The notes beneath the pieces were generated by a model. That model made no database searches. It had not been told where the DNA came from and was given only the letters and a program-made list of their open reading frames with translations. The translations under genes were made by a program, and so were the position numbers. This document shows, piece by piece, positions 33,060 to 43,688 of a stretch of DNA of 64,000 nt. Numbering within the stretch: the stretch's first letter is position 1; each line of letters starts with the position of its first letter. Source of the DNA: Macrobrachium rosenbergii (lineage: Eukaryota > Arthropoda > Malacostraca > Decapoda > Palaemonidae); assembly GCF_040412425.1 (NCBI RefSeq), contig NC_089761.1:21615644-21679643 (forward strand), given 5' to 3'.

Positions 33060-33092
<33 letters not shown>
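32790..33092. repeat. Compound tandem repeat: (GA)n blocks with CTCACAAATATTACCAC spacer
   Basis: (GA)n at 32,790-32,868, 32,888-32,941, 32,977-33,021 and (GTGT)(GA)n at 33,060-33,095. The later blocks are separated by AATCTTA(A/C)CCTCACAAAT plus ATTACCAC. The array grew by duplicating tract plus spacer. Confidence 0.92.
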
Positions 33093-33095
<3 letters not shown>

Positions 33096-33263
33096 TGTCT
33101 TACCCTCACCAATATTACCACTATTCATTCCCGTCACTTCAACTTAATCGCTTTCTATCGTACAACGTTGTTATTATTATTTTAAGGAAATGTCAACATG
33201 TTTTATTTTCTTCAATTTCTTTTTAATATTCAAAATTAAAAAAAAAATCATTTGTTTACGTAA

Positions 33264-33441
33264 GTTGGTGCCAGGGCGTCCGTCGCCGAGACGGTTCGTC
33301 CCTCTATCCTCTGGAGAATGGAAAAATACAAGGATCTCACAGGACGGGCGAGATACCTAAGAATCCCTATTGTGTCCTGCCATTTGTAAATAAAGGCTAC
33401 AACCCACAGACGTTGATGCGTTTCATTTCACCCTCACGAAG

Positions 33442-33496
<55 letters not shown>

Positions 33497-33535
33497 TAAT
33501 AAATAAATAAATAAATAAATAAACAAATAAACATA
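33264..33535 (+). repeat. Possible SINE-like fragment with (CTAA)n(AAAT)n tail
   Basis: The segment GTTGGTGCCAGGGCGTCCGT then GACGGTTCGTCCC has a weak box-A/box-B-like look. It is followed by about 130 bp of unique sequence and a tail of about 14 CTAA and 8 AAAT units (33,437-33,530). A simple-repeat tail is usual in SINEs. The tRNA resemblance is poor, so this is tentative. The tetranucleotide tract itself is certain. Confidence 0.4.
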
Positions 33536-34015
33536 GATACTGGTGTTGGGCTAACAACCTAATCCTAAAAACCAGTGCTTAGAAACTTACAACGAATGTT
33601 AGGAGTCTGGGTGCGCGGCACTGAGTCAGAAAGATAAAAGTATAGGTAAATTAACTAACTAATAAATGAAATAAATAGCTTTAATAAATAGGCTACAACT
33701 TACATAAAAATACAGATACCGAGAACGGAAAACACATAAAGTAAAAGATTATTTGATTAAATAAATATAGATAAGTATAGTTGACGAATGACGAATAAAA
33801 AAAAAAACATAAATGCAGAAACACTGGATTTGGTCAGGAGCCCATTCGTGGATATAGGTGTGACCAGGTATAATCTAAACCAATTATCTGTAGGCATACC
33901 CTATTATACAGACATACACAGTATATAAATGTTCCACATATCTTTCAAAAAATGGAAATTAAATATGGCAAGAACCTGTAAAAATAAAAAGAAAACTTCA
34001 AACGTGCCGACAAAG
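33536..34015. other. AT-rich non-coding, no recognised feature
   Basis: Nothing recognisable except AAAT/TAAC words that continue from the tract on its left. Confidence 0.5.
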
Positions 34016-34300
34016 AAGCTTCGGTGCTACTTTGGCTTGTTCTCTACGCGTCACCTACCCCGAGTTGCTAGTACTAAACACCGTATGGTAAATGTAAAGT
34101 AGACAGCCGCAAGAAGACATCGTTTATTAATATGATAATCTGTCGACCACACAATATAGAAATGGGTGTATATAATACTTTGATCCCCGAGGGGTTAGTA
34201 CTATACGCGGCGTCCCAAGGAGCTTCTGCCATGTTTAGTACTATATAGTACCTCGGAATAGGAGACGCGCAGATAACAAACCAAAGTAGCACCGAAGCTT
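34016..34300. mobile_element. MITE with long (about 70-bp) terminal inverted repeats
   Basis: The left end AAGCTTCGGTGCTACTTTGG continues TTGTTCTCTACGCGTC..CTAGTACTAAACA. The right end read in reverse is AAGCTTCGGTGCTACTTTGG, TTGTTATCTGCGCGTC..AGTACTAAACA. The first 20 bp are identical and similarity continues for about 70 bp. At 285 bp with no coding sequence, this is a non-autonomous DNA transposon. No target duplication is clear, so the superfamily is not assigned. The minus-strand frame here is an artefact. Confidence 0.8.
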
Positions 34301-34320
34301 TTACGGTATATCTGGTATGA

Positions 34321-34612
34321 GGATAGTGCCGTCAGTGCACCTAATGTGGTGCACTGTAGCCATTACTTAAGGTTCGGCCCCTAGCTGCAACCCTTTTCAT
34401 TCCTTCCACTCTGCCTCCGTTCATATTCTCTTTCTTCCATCTTACTTTCTATCCTCTCTAGCAATTGTTTCACAATGCAACTGCGAGGTTTTCCTCCCGT
34501 TACACATTTCAAACCTTTTTTACTCTCACTTTCCCTTTCAGCGCTGAATGACCTCATGGGTCCCAGCGTTTGGCCTACGGCCTTAATTTTATGTTCCATT
34601 CCATTCCTGGTA
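34321..34612 (-). repeat. R1 interspersed repeat, copy 9 (inverted)
   Basis: Plus reading starts GATAGTGCCGTCAGTGCACC, passes TTCATATTCTCTTTCTTCCA and TGCAACTGCGAGGTTTTCCT, and ends GGCCTACGGCC, TTAATTTTATG and a TTCCATTCCATTCC tail. The pentamer tail at this end suggests it is the 3' end if R1 is a retroposon. It lies 20 bp from the preceding MITE. Confidence 0.92.
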
Positions 34613-34840
34613 TCATTCAATCGCCCATTCATTGCTCTCAATAGGGCGCCAGCTTGAGTGAATAACGTATTTTCCAGAACGACATTAACTGTATTTATGG
34701 ACGGTTTACATACGAAGGCTAGATGTCGCATAAGCACTACATCCAATCCACTTCAAAATTCCTAACAGTAATTTCCCTTTCAAACCTTCAAATCTGCAAT
34801 ATTAATCATTCGAACTGACCCCAACACTTGCAATCAGTAA

Positions 34841-35131
34841 CAGTGGCGTTCCTGAGGGGGGAGGCTGTTTGAAATCGCCCCCGGGCCCCAAAGTGAGGGG
34901 GGGGGCCAAAATGCGAAATTTAAGAAATAACATTTCTGAAATTTGCATTTACAAGTGCCTTTAAAATGATCCTACAATTGCTCATGTTATAAAAATTTTC
35001 CCTTGGGGCTTTAAGCAACGGCGCCCCGAACCCCAGTTGCTTTGGCTCGCTTCGCTCGCCTCCCACCCCATAAGAGGGGCCCCAAATGGGACTGTGACCC
35101 CGGGGCCCCAAAATGTTTAGGAACGCCCCTG
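34841..35131. mobile_element. hAT-like MITE with 8-bp target site duplication
   Basis: The left end CAGTGGCGTTCCTGAGGGGG and the complement of the right end, CAGGGGCGTTCCTAAACATT, share the terminal CAGxGGCGTTCCT. The element is flanked by perfect ATCAGTAA direct repeats at 34,833-34,840 and 35,132-35,139. CAGxG ends with 8-bp duplications are characteristic of hAT transposons. The 291-bp element has GGGGCCCC-rich subterminal parts and no transposase. The 63-codon minus frame is a shadow. Confidence 0.9.
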
Positions 35132-35139
35132 ATCAGTAA

Positions 35140-36041
35140 GTTATTTTGTAAATTAATTCATCAGGAAATGTAGGACGTGAGCGTACAACAATATTTTATG
35201 AAGTTCTTCAACAACAGTTTACTCATGTTCTATCAGTAATCTATAACTTCGTTCTAATTTCAGCAAATTGATTAGCGTCCGCTTCCTGCCTTGACGATTA
35301 TTCACAGCAAAAACAAACATACAAGGAAAACATTTCAACATTTTTTCGTTTCCGAAAATGAGTTCCACCTGGCATGAAATCACAACGTTACAAACCGTGA
35401 AAAGAAAAACAAAATATCGAAGGGGAAGAACAGTGGCGGGGGGGAAGGGGGTGGGGAGAGAAGGAAACAGGTTTTACTCTCTAAACATTTCTACTGCTGA
35501 AGTACAACACAGGACATGACGCATAAGACATTGATCTCTGAATACCTCGAATTCCTTTTTGCCAGTAGCTACAGTTGTCATACGACGCATATTGATAAAC
35601 TTGCAAAAACAACAAAAACCTCGTTTACCGATACAATTCCGTCGGAAATAAAAGGAAACAAAAGAAAAAAACAGCTTTATGACTTACCAGCACGATACAA
35701 GCCACATACATATAGAGACGTTCAAACTTTGCATAGGATGGTTCGACGAATATTGACTTGTTGCAGTTCACACCAGTGGGCAAATGACAGGACCCAGATC
35801 CTCAAAGGGTTGTCTGCAAATACAAATCAAAATTTTCGGTCACTCCCATTTCTAAAATTGATCTTTCGGGTAATACTTTAACACATCAGATATATTTATA
35901 CTGCACAGTAGTTAGAAGCACAAGAGGATGGCAAAAACACAAGAAAGTAGAAGGCAGCTGAAATTAACATCGAAAATTGTTGAATCACAGATATTTTGGA
36001 AGAGGGTTACTGTAATGGTGTGGGAGAGGAGAAACAGTGAA
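35140..36041. other. Non-coding; unassigned 121-codon open frame
   Basis: An open frame at 35,516-35,881 (+) is of ordinary complexity, but I recognise no family and there are no supporting splice or promoter signals. It could be chance or a TE remnant. A G-rich stretch lies at about 35,436-35,462. Confidence 0.35.
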
Positions 36042-36345
36042 ACAGAATATAGAATTTAGGCCAAAGGCCAAGCGCTGGGAACTATGAGGTCATTCAGCGC
36101 TGAAAGGGAAACTGACGGTAATAAAGTTTGAAAGGTGTAACAGGAGGAAAACCTCGCAGTTGCACTATTAACCACTTGTTAGCAGAGGGTGAAAAGTCAG
36201 ACGGAAAAGAGAGATTATGAACGGAGGTACAATAAAACGAATGAAAGGGGTTGCAGCTAGGGGGCCAAGGGACGCTGCAAAGAACCTAAGTAATGCCTAC
36301 AGCGAACCACATGAGGTGCACTGACGGCACTACACCCCCTACGGG
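36042..36345 (+). repeat. R1 interspersed repeat, copy 10
   Basis: Full length: AATATAGAATTTAGGCCAAA, GCGCTGGGAACTATGAGGTC, GCAGTTGCACTATTAACCAC, GGTTGCAGCTAGGGGGCCAA, GGTGCACTGACGGCACTACA, CCCCCTACGGG. Confidence 0.93.
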
Positions 36346-36758
36346 AAAACGGTGTAACAACTTACGGAATGTTGTTCCTAGGCTTTGCAAACGTTACGAT
36401 AAGCATCCTTACTTCTTTACTGGAATTACTTCAGCAGGTAATTCTAACAATCTCGCCCTTCCTTTTGTGAGGTTCAGTACCTCACAGTTTTCTGTTTTAA
36501 TCCAGATATGACCAAATAATAGAATGATGATCTGGTCATATAGTTAGCCGACTGAAAATTTTGTGTTCAAAGTGGATGCAAAAGTAGTTTTTATTGAGCA
36601 GGCTTCCACGACTTAAGCTTATTTCAGTTTGTCTCATTTGTCAAAACTCTTATTTGGTTTATTCTTTACTAATGTATTTCTTTTTTGCATTGAGCCAATT
36701 TTCCTCAGAGGTCCTTGGGGTCATAGCATTCTACTAATAGCTCAATTTGCAGTTTACA

Positions 36759-36761
<3 letters not shown>

Positions 36762-36822
<61 letters not shown>
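36762..36822. repeat. (AAT)n microsatellite
   Basis: About 20 triplets. It is the last repeat-dense feature before the repeat-poor right half. Confidence 0.96.
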
Positions 36823-36998
36823 TGGCTGAAAAGACCATTCAGACCCTTTAGAGTTTCTTCCTCTCCCTCTGGTCTCTTCTCATCTACCTGTCTCAAGTTG
36901 AATAACACACCAGTTTTCAAAACTGGTTAACAGAAGAAACCCTTATGTCACATAATGTGGTCTCATTTTAATAATAATCTTTTACCCTGACTGAAATG

Positions 36999-37031
36999 TG
37001 GAATGGAATGGAATATGAAATTTAGGCCAAT
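36999..37031 (+). repeat. R1 fragment (terminal 33 bp)
   Basis: GGAATGGAATGGAATATGAA then ATTTAGGCCAA, after which similarity to R1 stops abruptly. The repeated GGAAT pentamer fits the simple-repeat tail seen at 34,606. Confidence 0.7.
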
Positions 37032-40000
37032 GTGGTAACTCCTCTTTCCCAATTACTACTGCCATTCTTGGTTAATACTGTATACTCCACTGAGAGTACA
37101 TGTACCACTTTTTCAACATTCACTTTAATCGTCACTTTTTCCACTTCTTTCACATTTCTCACCATTTTTCATCACCGACCACTAAGTTTTTGGTCCTGTT
37201 CCCATGTATCCTACCGATATATACACTTTCGTGGTATTTCAAGCATGTCCACTATTTACATAACTATATGGTACTATCTTCCTAAAGTATTACTTTCAAT
37301 AAGTATCAAAATGTGTAAATTTATTTTGATTATAGTTTATTCAATTAAACGCATAGTTTTGAAACGAAAACTCCATGCAAGGTTGTATGTTCTCTAAGAT
37401 ACTAATTTTGAAAAATTGTCAAACCACATGTAAATCTATTTTATGTAATCAAATACATAATTTTCATGTAAAAACTTAATGCAAAAGGATACTGGGTATT
37501 TTTCAGAAAAATATTGACGGTATAACTGTTTCAATGTTTATATTTATACAAATAACACTGAACAATAACACTTTATGCAGTTAAACCTTCAGTGACTGTT
37601 GGCACAAAGCATGTAATTACAAAACGTACTTTTGTAGGCATTTGCATTCCACTCTACATGAAAGAGTCAACAGCCAAGTTTTCCTACAGCTTGGCTTCCA
37701 CACCTTCATCGCTCCATGGCGCACTTATCTGAGCCTTTTATCATAAATCTGGCACTTAAAATAATCAACTTTACTTAACTGTTCTACTCTGAAGAGAGAT
37801 TTACACCCAGGTATTCCAAATTGTAGACTTGTAAAACTGGTACGTGCTCTTCTGGAACGAAAAGGATTTTCATGGGTTTTCTTACCTGAAAACTATCCAA
37901 CAGAATTTCACTCTGGTTGAAGTATTCATAAATCTTTGGAATATGGTAAAGAATAAAAAAAAATCATAGAACATCATATTCCAATCAAGTAAAATATGAA
38001 CAGTTTGATGTGAAACTCCAATGCTCATATGTGAAGCTGTAAAGGTAATTAATTACTTTCATTTTATAACAAAATTTTCAACATTTAAAACATGTTTGAA
38101 TCAAGAGCCCTGTGATTACTTTTGAAACATCTTAAGTTTCATCAGCTTGTTTGTTTAACGCCCAGTCGACCCAAGAGTTTTTTAAATATATTTTTCTTGT
38201 ATTTGCCATATAAAAACAGCTAGAACCATTCCGTAATGATTATCCTCTTGAAAGATATCAGGAGACTAAACTTGCAATCAGAGCTTAAATATTGAAGTAA
38301 CTAGGACAAAAATTCATTTTTGTTATAATTCTGTATTTTCCATGTAAACAGCAAGAGGAACATCCTCGTAGTTATATAAAATGATTCACTCACCATTCTC
38401 ATAAAAGGGTACGTGAAAAATACTACGCACCTACAAGATATTGACATTTTTACTTTAAGGCTGAAATGGTCTGGCTTTCTCACTTTCCAGTTTTTAAGTC
38501 CTTTCCTTACTCTTCTAAACAGATACTATTGAACAGACAAATGGTAAAAGAATTAACCACATCCAAATTGTGAAGATGCAGCTATACTTACAACACATCG
38601 CATCTGAAGATGACAAAAAATAATAACCTGTCACTTCAGGAGGCTGCACTTCTATAGAAGCAAATGTTTGTGGTATAATATCCCACTTATTTGTGTATTA
38701 GTACAAACCTCCATAAAGAAATTCAGAAGAATGAAATTCAATCTATCTGTGAAATAATATTAAATCAAGTCCCCTTGAGATGTCAAAATTGTACAAAAAA
38801 GACAAGCATAAGTACTGTGTGAGAGAAAAACCCTGTTTGCCTGGTGACAGGCAGGAACTAATCCACTGATAACTCCATTAGCCTGTCCTAGTGAAGTGCA
38901 TATTGGTAAATTTGAGATTTAAATGAGATTTAAAGAGTTAAAATCAAATGAATACTGGATATCCTTTATCATTATGATGTAATTGCAGAAGTGTCAGTAC
39001 ATCCTATTTATTGCAATGAATATCTTCTACACAAAATCTAGGCTACCTTGTTTTTCCACATAAATATGTTAGAAAGTAAAATCATTTTGGCTGGTTTCAT
39101 TCTCTAATGCTCCAAACAAGCATTACAGATCCTCCAAGAATGGGCAGAATAATGTGGGAACCCTAAGCTGTTCATCAATATATGTCAAATGGAGTTCATC
39201 AATTAATATCTCCACATCACAGAGGCCCATACTCTTCAACAGCTCTATACAAGGTACAGTAACCAGGTGCTAAGTTGCTAAGGTGTGTTCCCGAAAATGT
39301 GCAGTCTACAAAGCAAAATTAATGTAATTAAATATCTATGTAACGTACCTTCTTTTTACCATTTGGGTAAAATATGTGAAACTTGTAAGGGCAAACTTTA
39401 GACATGCAGGCCAAAACGAGGTGAATCTTCAGGTAATGTATTTTATGGAAGTAAAGCTACATGATTAGTGGTTTATGAATTACCAAAGACTTTTTTTTTT
39501 AAGAATAATGGAAAGTTGATGTCTGTGGGTCATTAATTTCACTGTTTTATGTGTGTATTTTCTCATTTGCTTCAATAACATAAGAGTTTGAAGATGAAAT
39601 CTGTGTAGAGTTTGAAGATGGAATTTGTAAATAGTACTGTATTTTTAAAAAAGATCTGTGTCATGGATGAAGATGTTTTGAATGTATAAAATTAGGGGTA
39701 AACAGAATTTTAAAGAATACTGTAGTTTTGTTCAAACATACTGACATCTCTCGTCCTACTAAAATCAGCAACCATAAGCAGCTGTGGCAAAAGCAAAAGC
39801 TAACTTAAGAGTAAATACTAAGAACTGTCAGTAAAGGTAAAACATCTCTGTTTCTTTCTGCCTCCTCTACTGGGGGACTTTGCCATAAGCCATTTACCTT
39901 TGCTAGGCCAAAACGACAATTGCTGCCTCCTAGCTGGAGTTAACCTGTTGAAGAGAAGAAAGATATGAAGGCACACAGGGCATTCCTGCTGCTATAATGT

Positions 40001-42590
40001 GTAGATAACCTGGCAGCCGATTCCTACGGGTAATGAGTGTTGCCTGGACAGAGATGATGCACTGCCCATGTTGATGATTGCAATTACAATGTACCTATGA
40101 ATGGAGCTCATTCAAAAGTTCCTTGACTATTCTCTTCACGAATAGGCTTAGGGCAAGAAGATCCAAAACTTCCATTTCCCTGATGTCTGAGGGAGACTGG
40201 AGGACTGAGAGGTCTTTAGTCACCAACCTTCCGGTCTACCTCCTTTACACCAGTGCACAAAATGTGGAAAGACCAAAACTTGTTTAACTAAAATGTGGAA
40301 ACGACCAAAGGTTACAGGTCCATAACTAGGACGGGACAAGATGGATACCTTGCTACGGTCCTCATATAACCACTAAACCACTACCTTTTAAACATTCAGT
40401 CAGTGAGGAACAAAGCCACTGAAAAATTTTATCAAATATAGTTCATAAATATTCCATCAAAAACATAAAAATATATAGGGGCATGGAAAAATTAATGAAT
40501 TCAAAACAGAACAAAAATCTGAAAAATAATATTCAAATAGAGACCACACACAACATTTAATCAGTAGCCCAGTGGCCTAAAAAGGATAGAAAAACTTTAA
40601 ATCATTTTTGAAAAACTAATATGTAGCCTATATAATAAAAAACAGTTGACTTGAAAGATTGTTATTCAAGAAAACTTAAAACTGAAACTGACATATCATT
40701 GAGGGCCATCAGGAGTAAAAAACTGAGGCCTAATGGGAAGGGCTCTAAAAATACACCAATGATGATATAAAGTGAATACATCCTACGGTAAAATTGGCTA
40801 CAACACACTATCCTAACCTAGGCTTCGGGTCATCTCCAACATAATCCTGCTCCCAGTGACTTCCATAAGTGTAACCTGGAATCAATACACCTAACTTAAC
40901 CTTGGATATCAATTTCTGAAGGGCTGCAGATGGTCATTTCATTTCCCTTGAAAATACCCCACCAGAACTTGCATAACTATGAGAGCTTCATGGTAATTTC
41001 ATGATTCACTGACAGTGAATACTGAGAGGGTCAAGGAGCAAAGACCCCAACTAGGATCACAGCAGCCTAGGTAAGGATAGGGCACATCAGATGGGCTAGG
41101 CTAGGACTGATATGGCGGAGTGCTTCAAATCAACACTACCTTGAAAAGAACACAGAGCTCTAAACAAATTTTGGTAAAACTCTTTAAACAAATTTTGGTA
41201 AAACTCTACTTAAGTTGGGCGGCTTGATTTTCTCCTGCCGTCGGCCGGGACCGGTTCCTCATACATAAATAGACATAACCTTTCCTATAATGCTAGGTCC
41301 TGACCTAACCTAACATACGGCGACGTTCCCTGACCTGGCCGGGGGCTTCGCTCCCCATGGGCCCCCCAAAAAGGCCGTAACCTGTCCCAGTCGGCGACTG
41401 GCAGGAATCAAGCCGTGCAACTAAAGTAAGGTTTGACCCAAATTTTAAACCATATCCGTACATATTACCCTACACTATATGAGGCAATGTTTGACCTAAA
41501 ATAACCTAAGCTACAATAGGCAGCCGAGTCCCCCCACCCCCGAGATCAAGGGGCATTATCCCTTTCAATGCCCCTTGACGTGCCTTTCAAATAATGATTA
41601 CTTAGATCATAGGCCCAGGCCTGGGCGTACCTTGTAGTTTACAATACAGCAACCACGTTTCTTGCACAACGGAATTGTCAGTGAGGATTACAGCAGCAAT
41701 CTTATCACCAAGGCCAGAGCTAATTGCAGAATGTCCTACAATAAAGGAATCCAGAATGTAAGCTACTTAATGATTTGTAACATTTTCATTTGTTCCGCGG
41801 GAATTGGGCCTCGGGCAATGTACGCATTGAATAAGAAACATGTTGAAATTAAATTTTGCTGGTGAATTTTCATGTGTTGTGACGAGTTTGGTACTGACTA
41901 TGCTTAGGAATCCATAATTTTTTGGGTTGACCTAACACTTTTTTAACATAAGACATGTCACAGGAAGTAATTACTTTTAAAAACTTTACTCTAATCGTAT
42001 CCTGTTACATATTAGCTTGTTCCTAATCCTAAACCTTTAACACTAGCGACACTGGAAAATAAATGTTTAGATTAAATTACTAAAGACCCTTACCGTTGTG
42101 TTAAAAACTGTGGAAACCCTCGAGTTAAGATCACAATCAGACAAAATTCGTTATTAGTTAAGACACTGTAGTCCGTTGTCGCAGGTCTTGCTGCATTATA
42201 TACAACTGTTCGGAAATCGGAATGCCATGAAAGTTAAGCAACTTAACTTCGGCTTAAAATGACGTCACATCTCTAATTGGAAGTAAGTGACCTGATTGTT
42301 TTTCTTAAGGTGAAGATTGAGAGTAGATAAGAGAGCAGTCGAAAGAAGAAATTAGCAGAATAAAAGAATTTCAGTCATGAGAGTGGGAGGAAGGTTATCA
42401 TTCACTTCCCAGAATAAAAATATTATAAGTAAATGTGCTTTATTAGTATGAATATCGAGTGTCATCTATAAATTTACTTTCTTGATTGATTTTGACATGT
42501 TTTTGATAGAAAATGCAGTTAATAATTATATATTTTCTTATATGTTAAAATAGCCACATGCCGGTATTCGTTAAATGGTCGTAATCCACA
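37032..42590. other. AT-rich, mostly unique DNA without a supported gene
   Basis: No microsatellite blocks and no R1/R2 copies are seen. Splice-like words occur on the minus strand near 37,830-37,930, with short open stretches between them, but several incompatible frames are open and none is recognisable. A GC-richer block at about 41,215-41,410 contains the hairpin GGGGGCTTCGCTCCCC. A 24-bp tandem duplication (AAACAAATTTTGGTAAAACT) lies at about 41,164-41,209. Confidence 0.45.
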
Positions 42591-42604
42591 CAGAGTTACC
42601 TCAC

Positions 42605-42661
42605 CGGTAGTAGCACAGTGGCTCTCAGTGCATTTTGATCGAACGAACAAAGAGCCGCCAT
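42605..42661 (-). CDS. Candidate first coding exon (weak)
   Basis: On the minus strand, GTGGAGATGGCGGCTCTTTG has a good start context (purine at -3, G at +4). It stays open for 19 codons (MAALCSFDQNALRATVLLP) to a donor-like GTGAGG, with GTAACT just after. The 90 bp around it hold several CpGs in an AT-rich area, and a perfect TGACGTCA lies at 42,260-42,267. I could not connect it to a second exon in a consistent phase, so it may be chance. Confidence 0.22.
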
Positions 42662-42699
42662 CTCCACTCGAACGCATAGTATTATCTTAGGACTTTATT

Positions 42700-43620
42700 G
42701 TTTAGATAATTGATAATTTCATATCTATACTTTTCTGTTTACGTATTCAAGTTGACACTTCATAGTTTTCCTTATCTTACCTCTTTGTCATCTAAATATT
42801 TTTAACACGTATGCTGTCTTCTGACAAGTCTACATTATTCAGTTCAGTCACAAAAACTTAAGCATCACCAACGCATGTAGGCCTACCCTAAAAGATTTTG
42901 CACGACCACACATCCATGCCATCACTTTTCAATAATTTTATCATTTATAGATTAATGCAAGGGCTTCTTGCCGTTGTAACAACCTCTTTCGCGGTGTACA
43001 AAAACAAAATAATCTACAAAAGTCGATGATTCATTTTCTACATTTCTGATGAGCATTGCAATCTTTTGTATTTGTACGCGTGCTCGTAAACGGTCTAGGC
43101 TTTTGAGTTGCCAGTTTTTGTTCTTTGTAACTAAAGAATAATCATCAGCATGATTATTCTTTTGTTTATATTCTCTTGTTGATTGCAACCGCTTTGTCTA
43201 TCGCTATGCTACACTGATTGGGACCGTGGATTGTCCCTTATCTTAAATTCAATGCATCGTTTTTATGGTTCGTAAAATAAAAAACAATGACAATGGAATT
43301 TGCTGTTCCTGTTGGACAATTTATCTCAGTTTTGCCGTTTTTCATTTATAATTAGCAATAATAATATTTCCTCACATTCCATTGTTATTACTTTACTGTG
43401 GAATAGTCGTTTTATTCTTTCAATGTATTTATAGGCATCCTCAAACCATGCTTTCTTTTATCATCAAGGGTAAGTGTTTTTTATAAACTTTCTGGGTCAC
43501 CATACCGAAGAATGACCTATTTCTTGCTCAGCATTTCCCCCTCCTAATTCCGTCATAACAGTTGAGCTCAGTTATGACTGCTTTATTCATCTAGATCACC
43601 CCAAAATAATAATAATAATA

Positions 43621-43688
<68 letters not shown>

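Noticed and set aside
35516..35881. 121-codon plus frame
   Set aside because: I recognise no family, and there is no codon bias or gene context. Frames of this length are expected by chance in 64 kb.
37032..37397. 121-codon plus frame rich in Phe, Ser, Thr
   Set aside because: The composition simply follows T-rich DNA. It starts directly after an R1 fragment and has no supporting signals.
37800..38035. Minus-strand exon-like pieces between splice-like words
   Set aside because: Several mutually exclusive frames are open across the same DNA, and none connects in phase to a recognisable protein.
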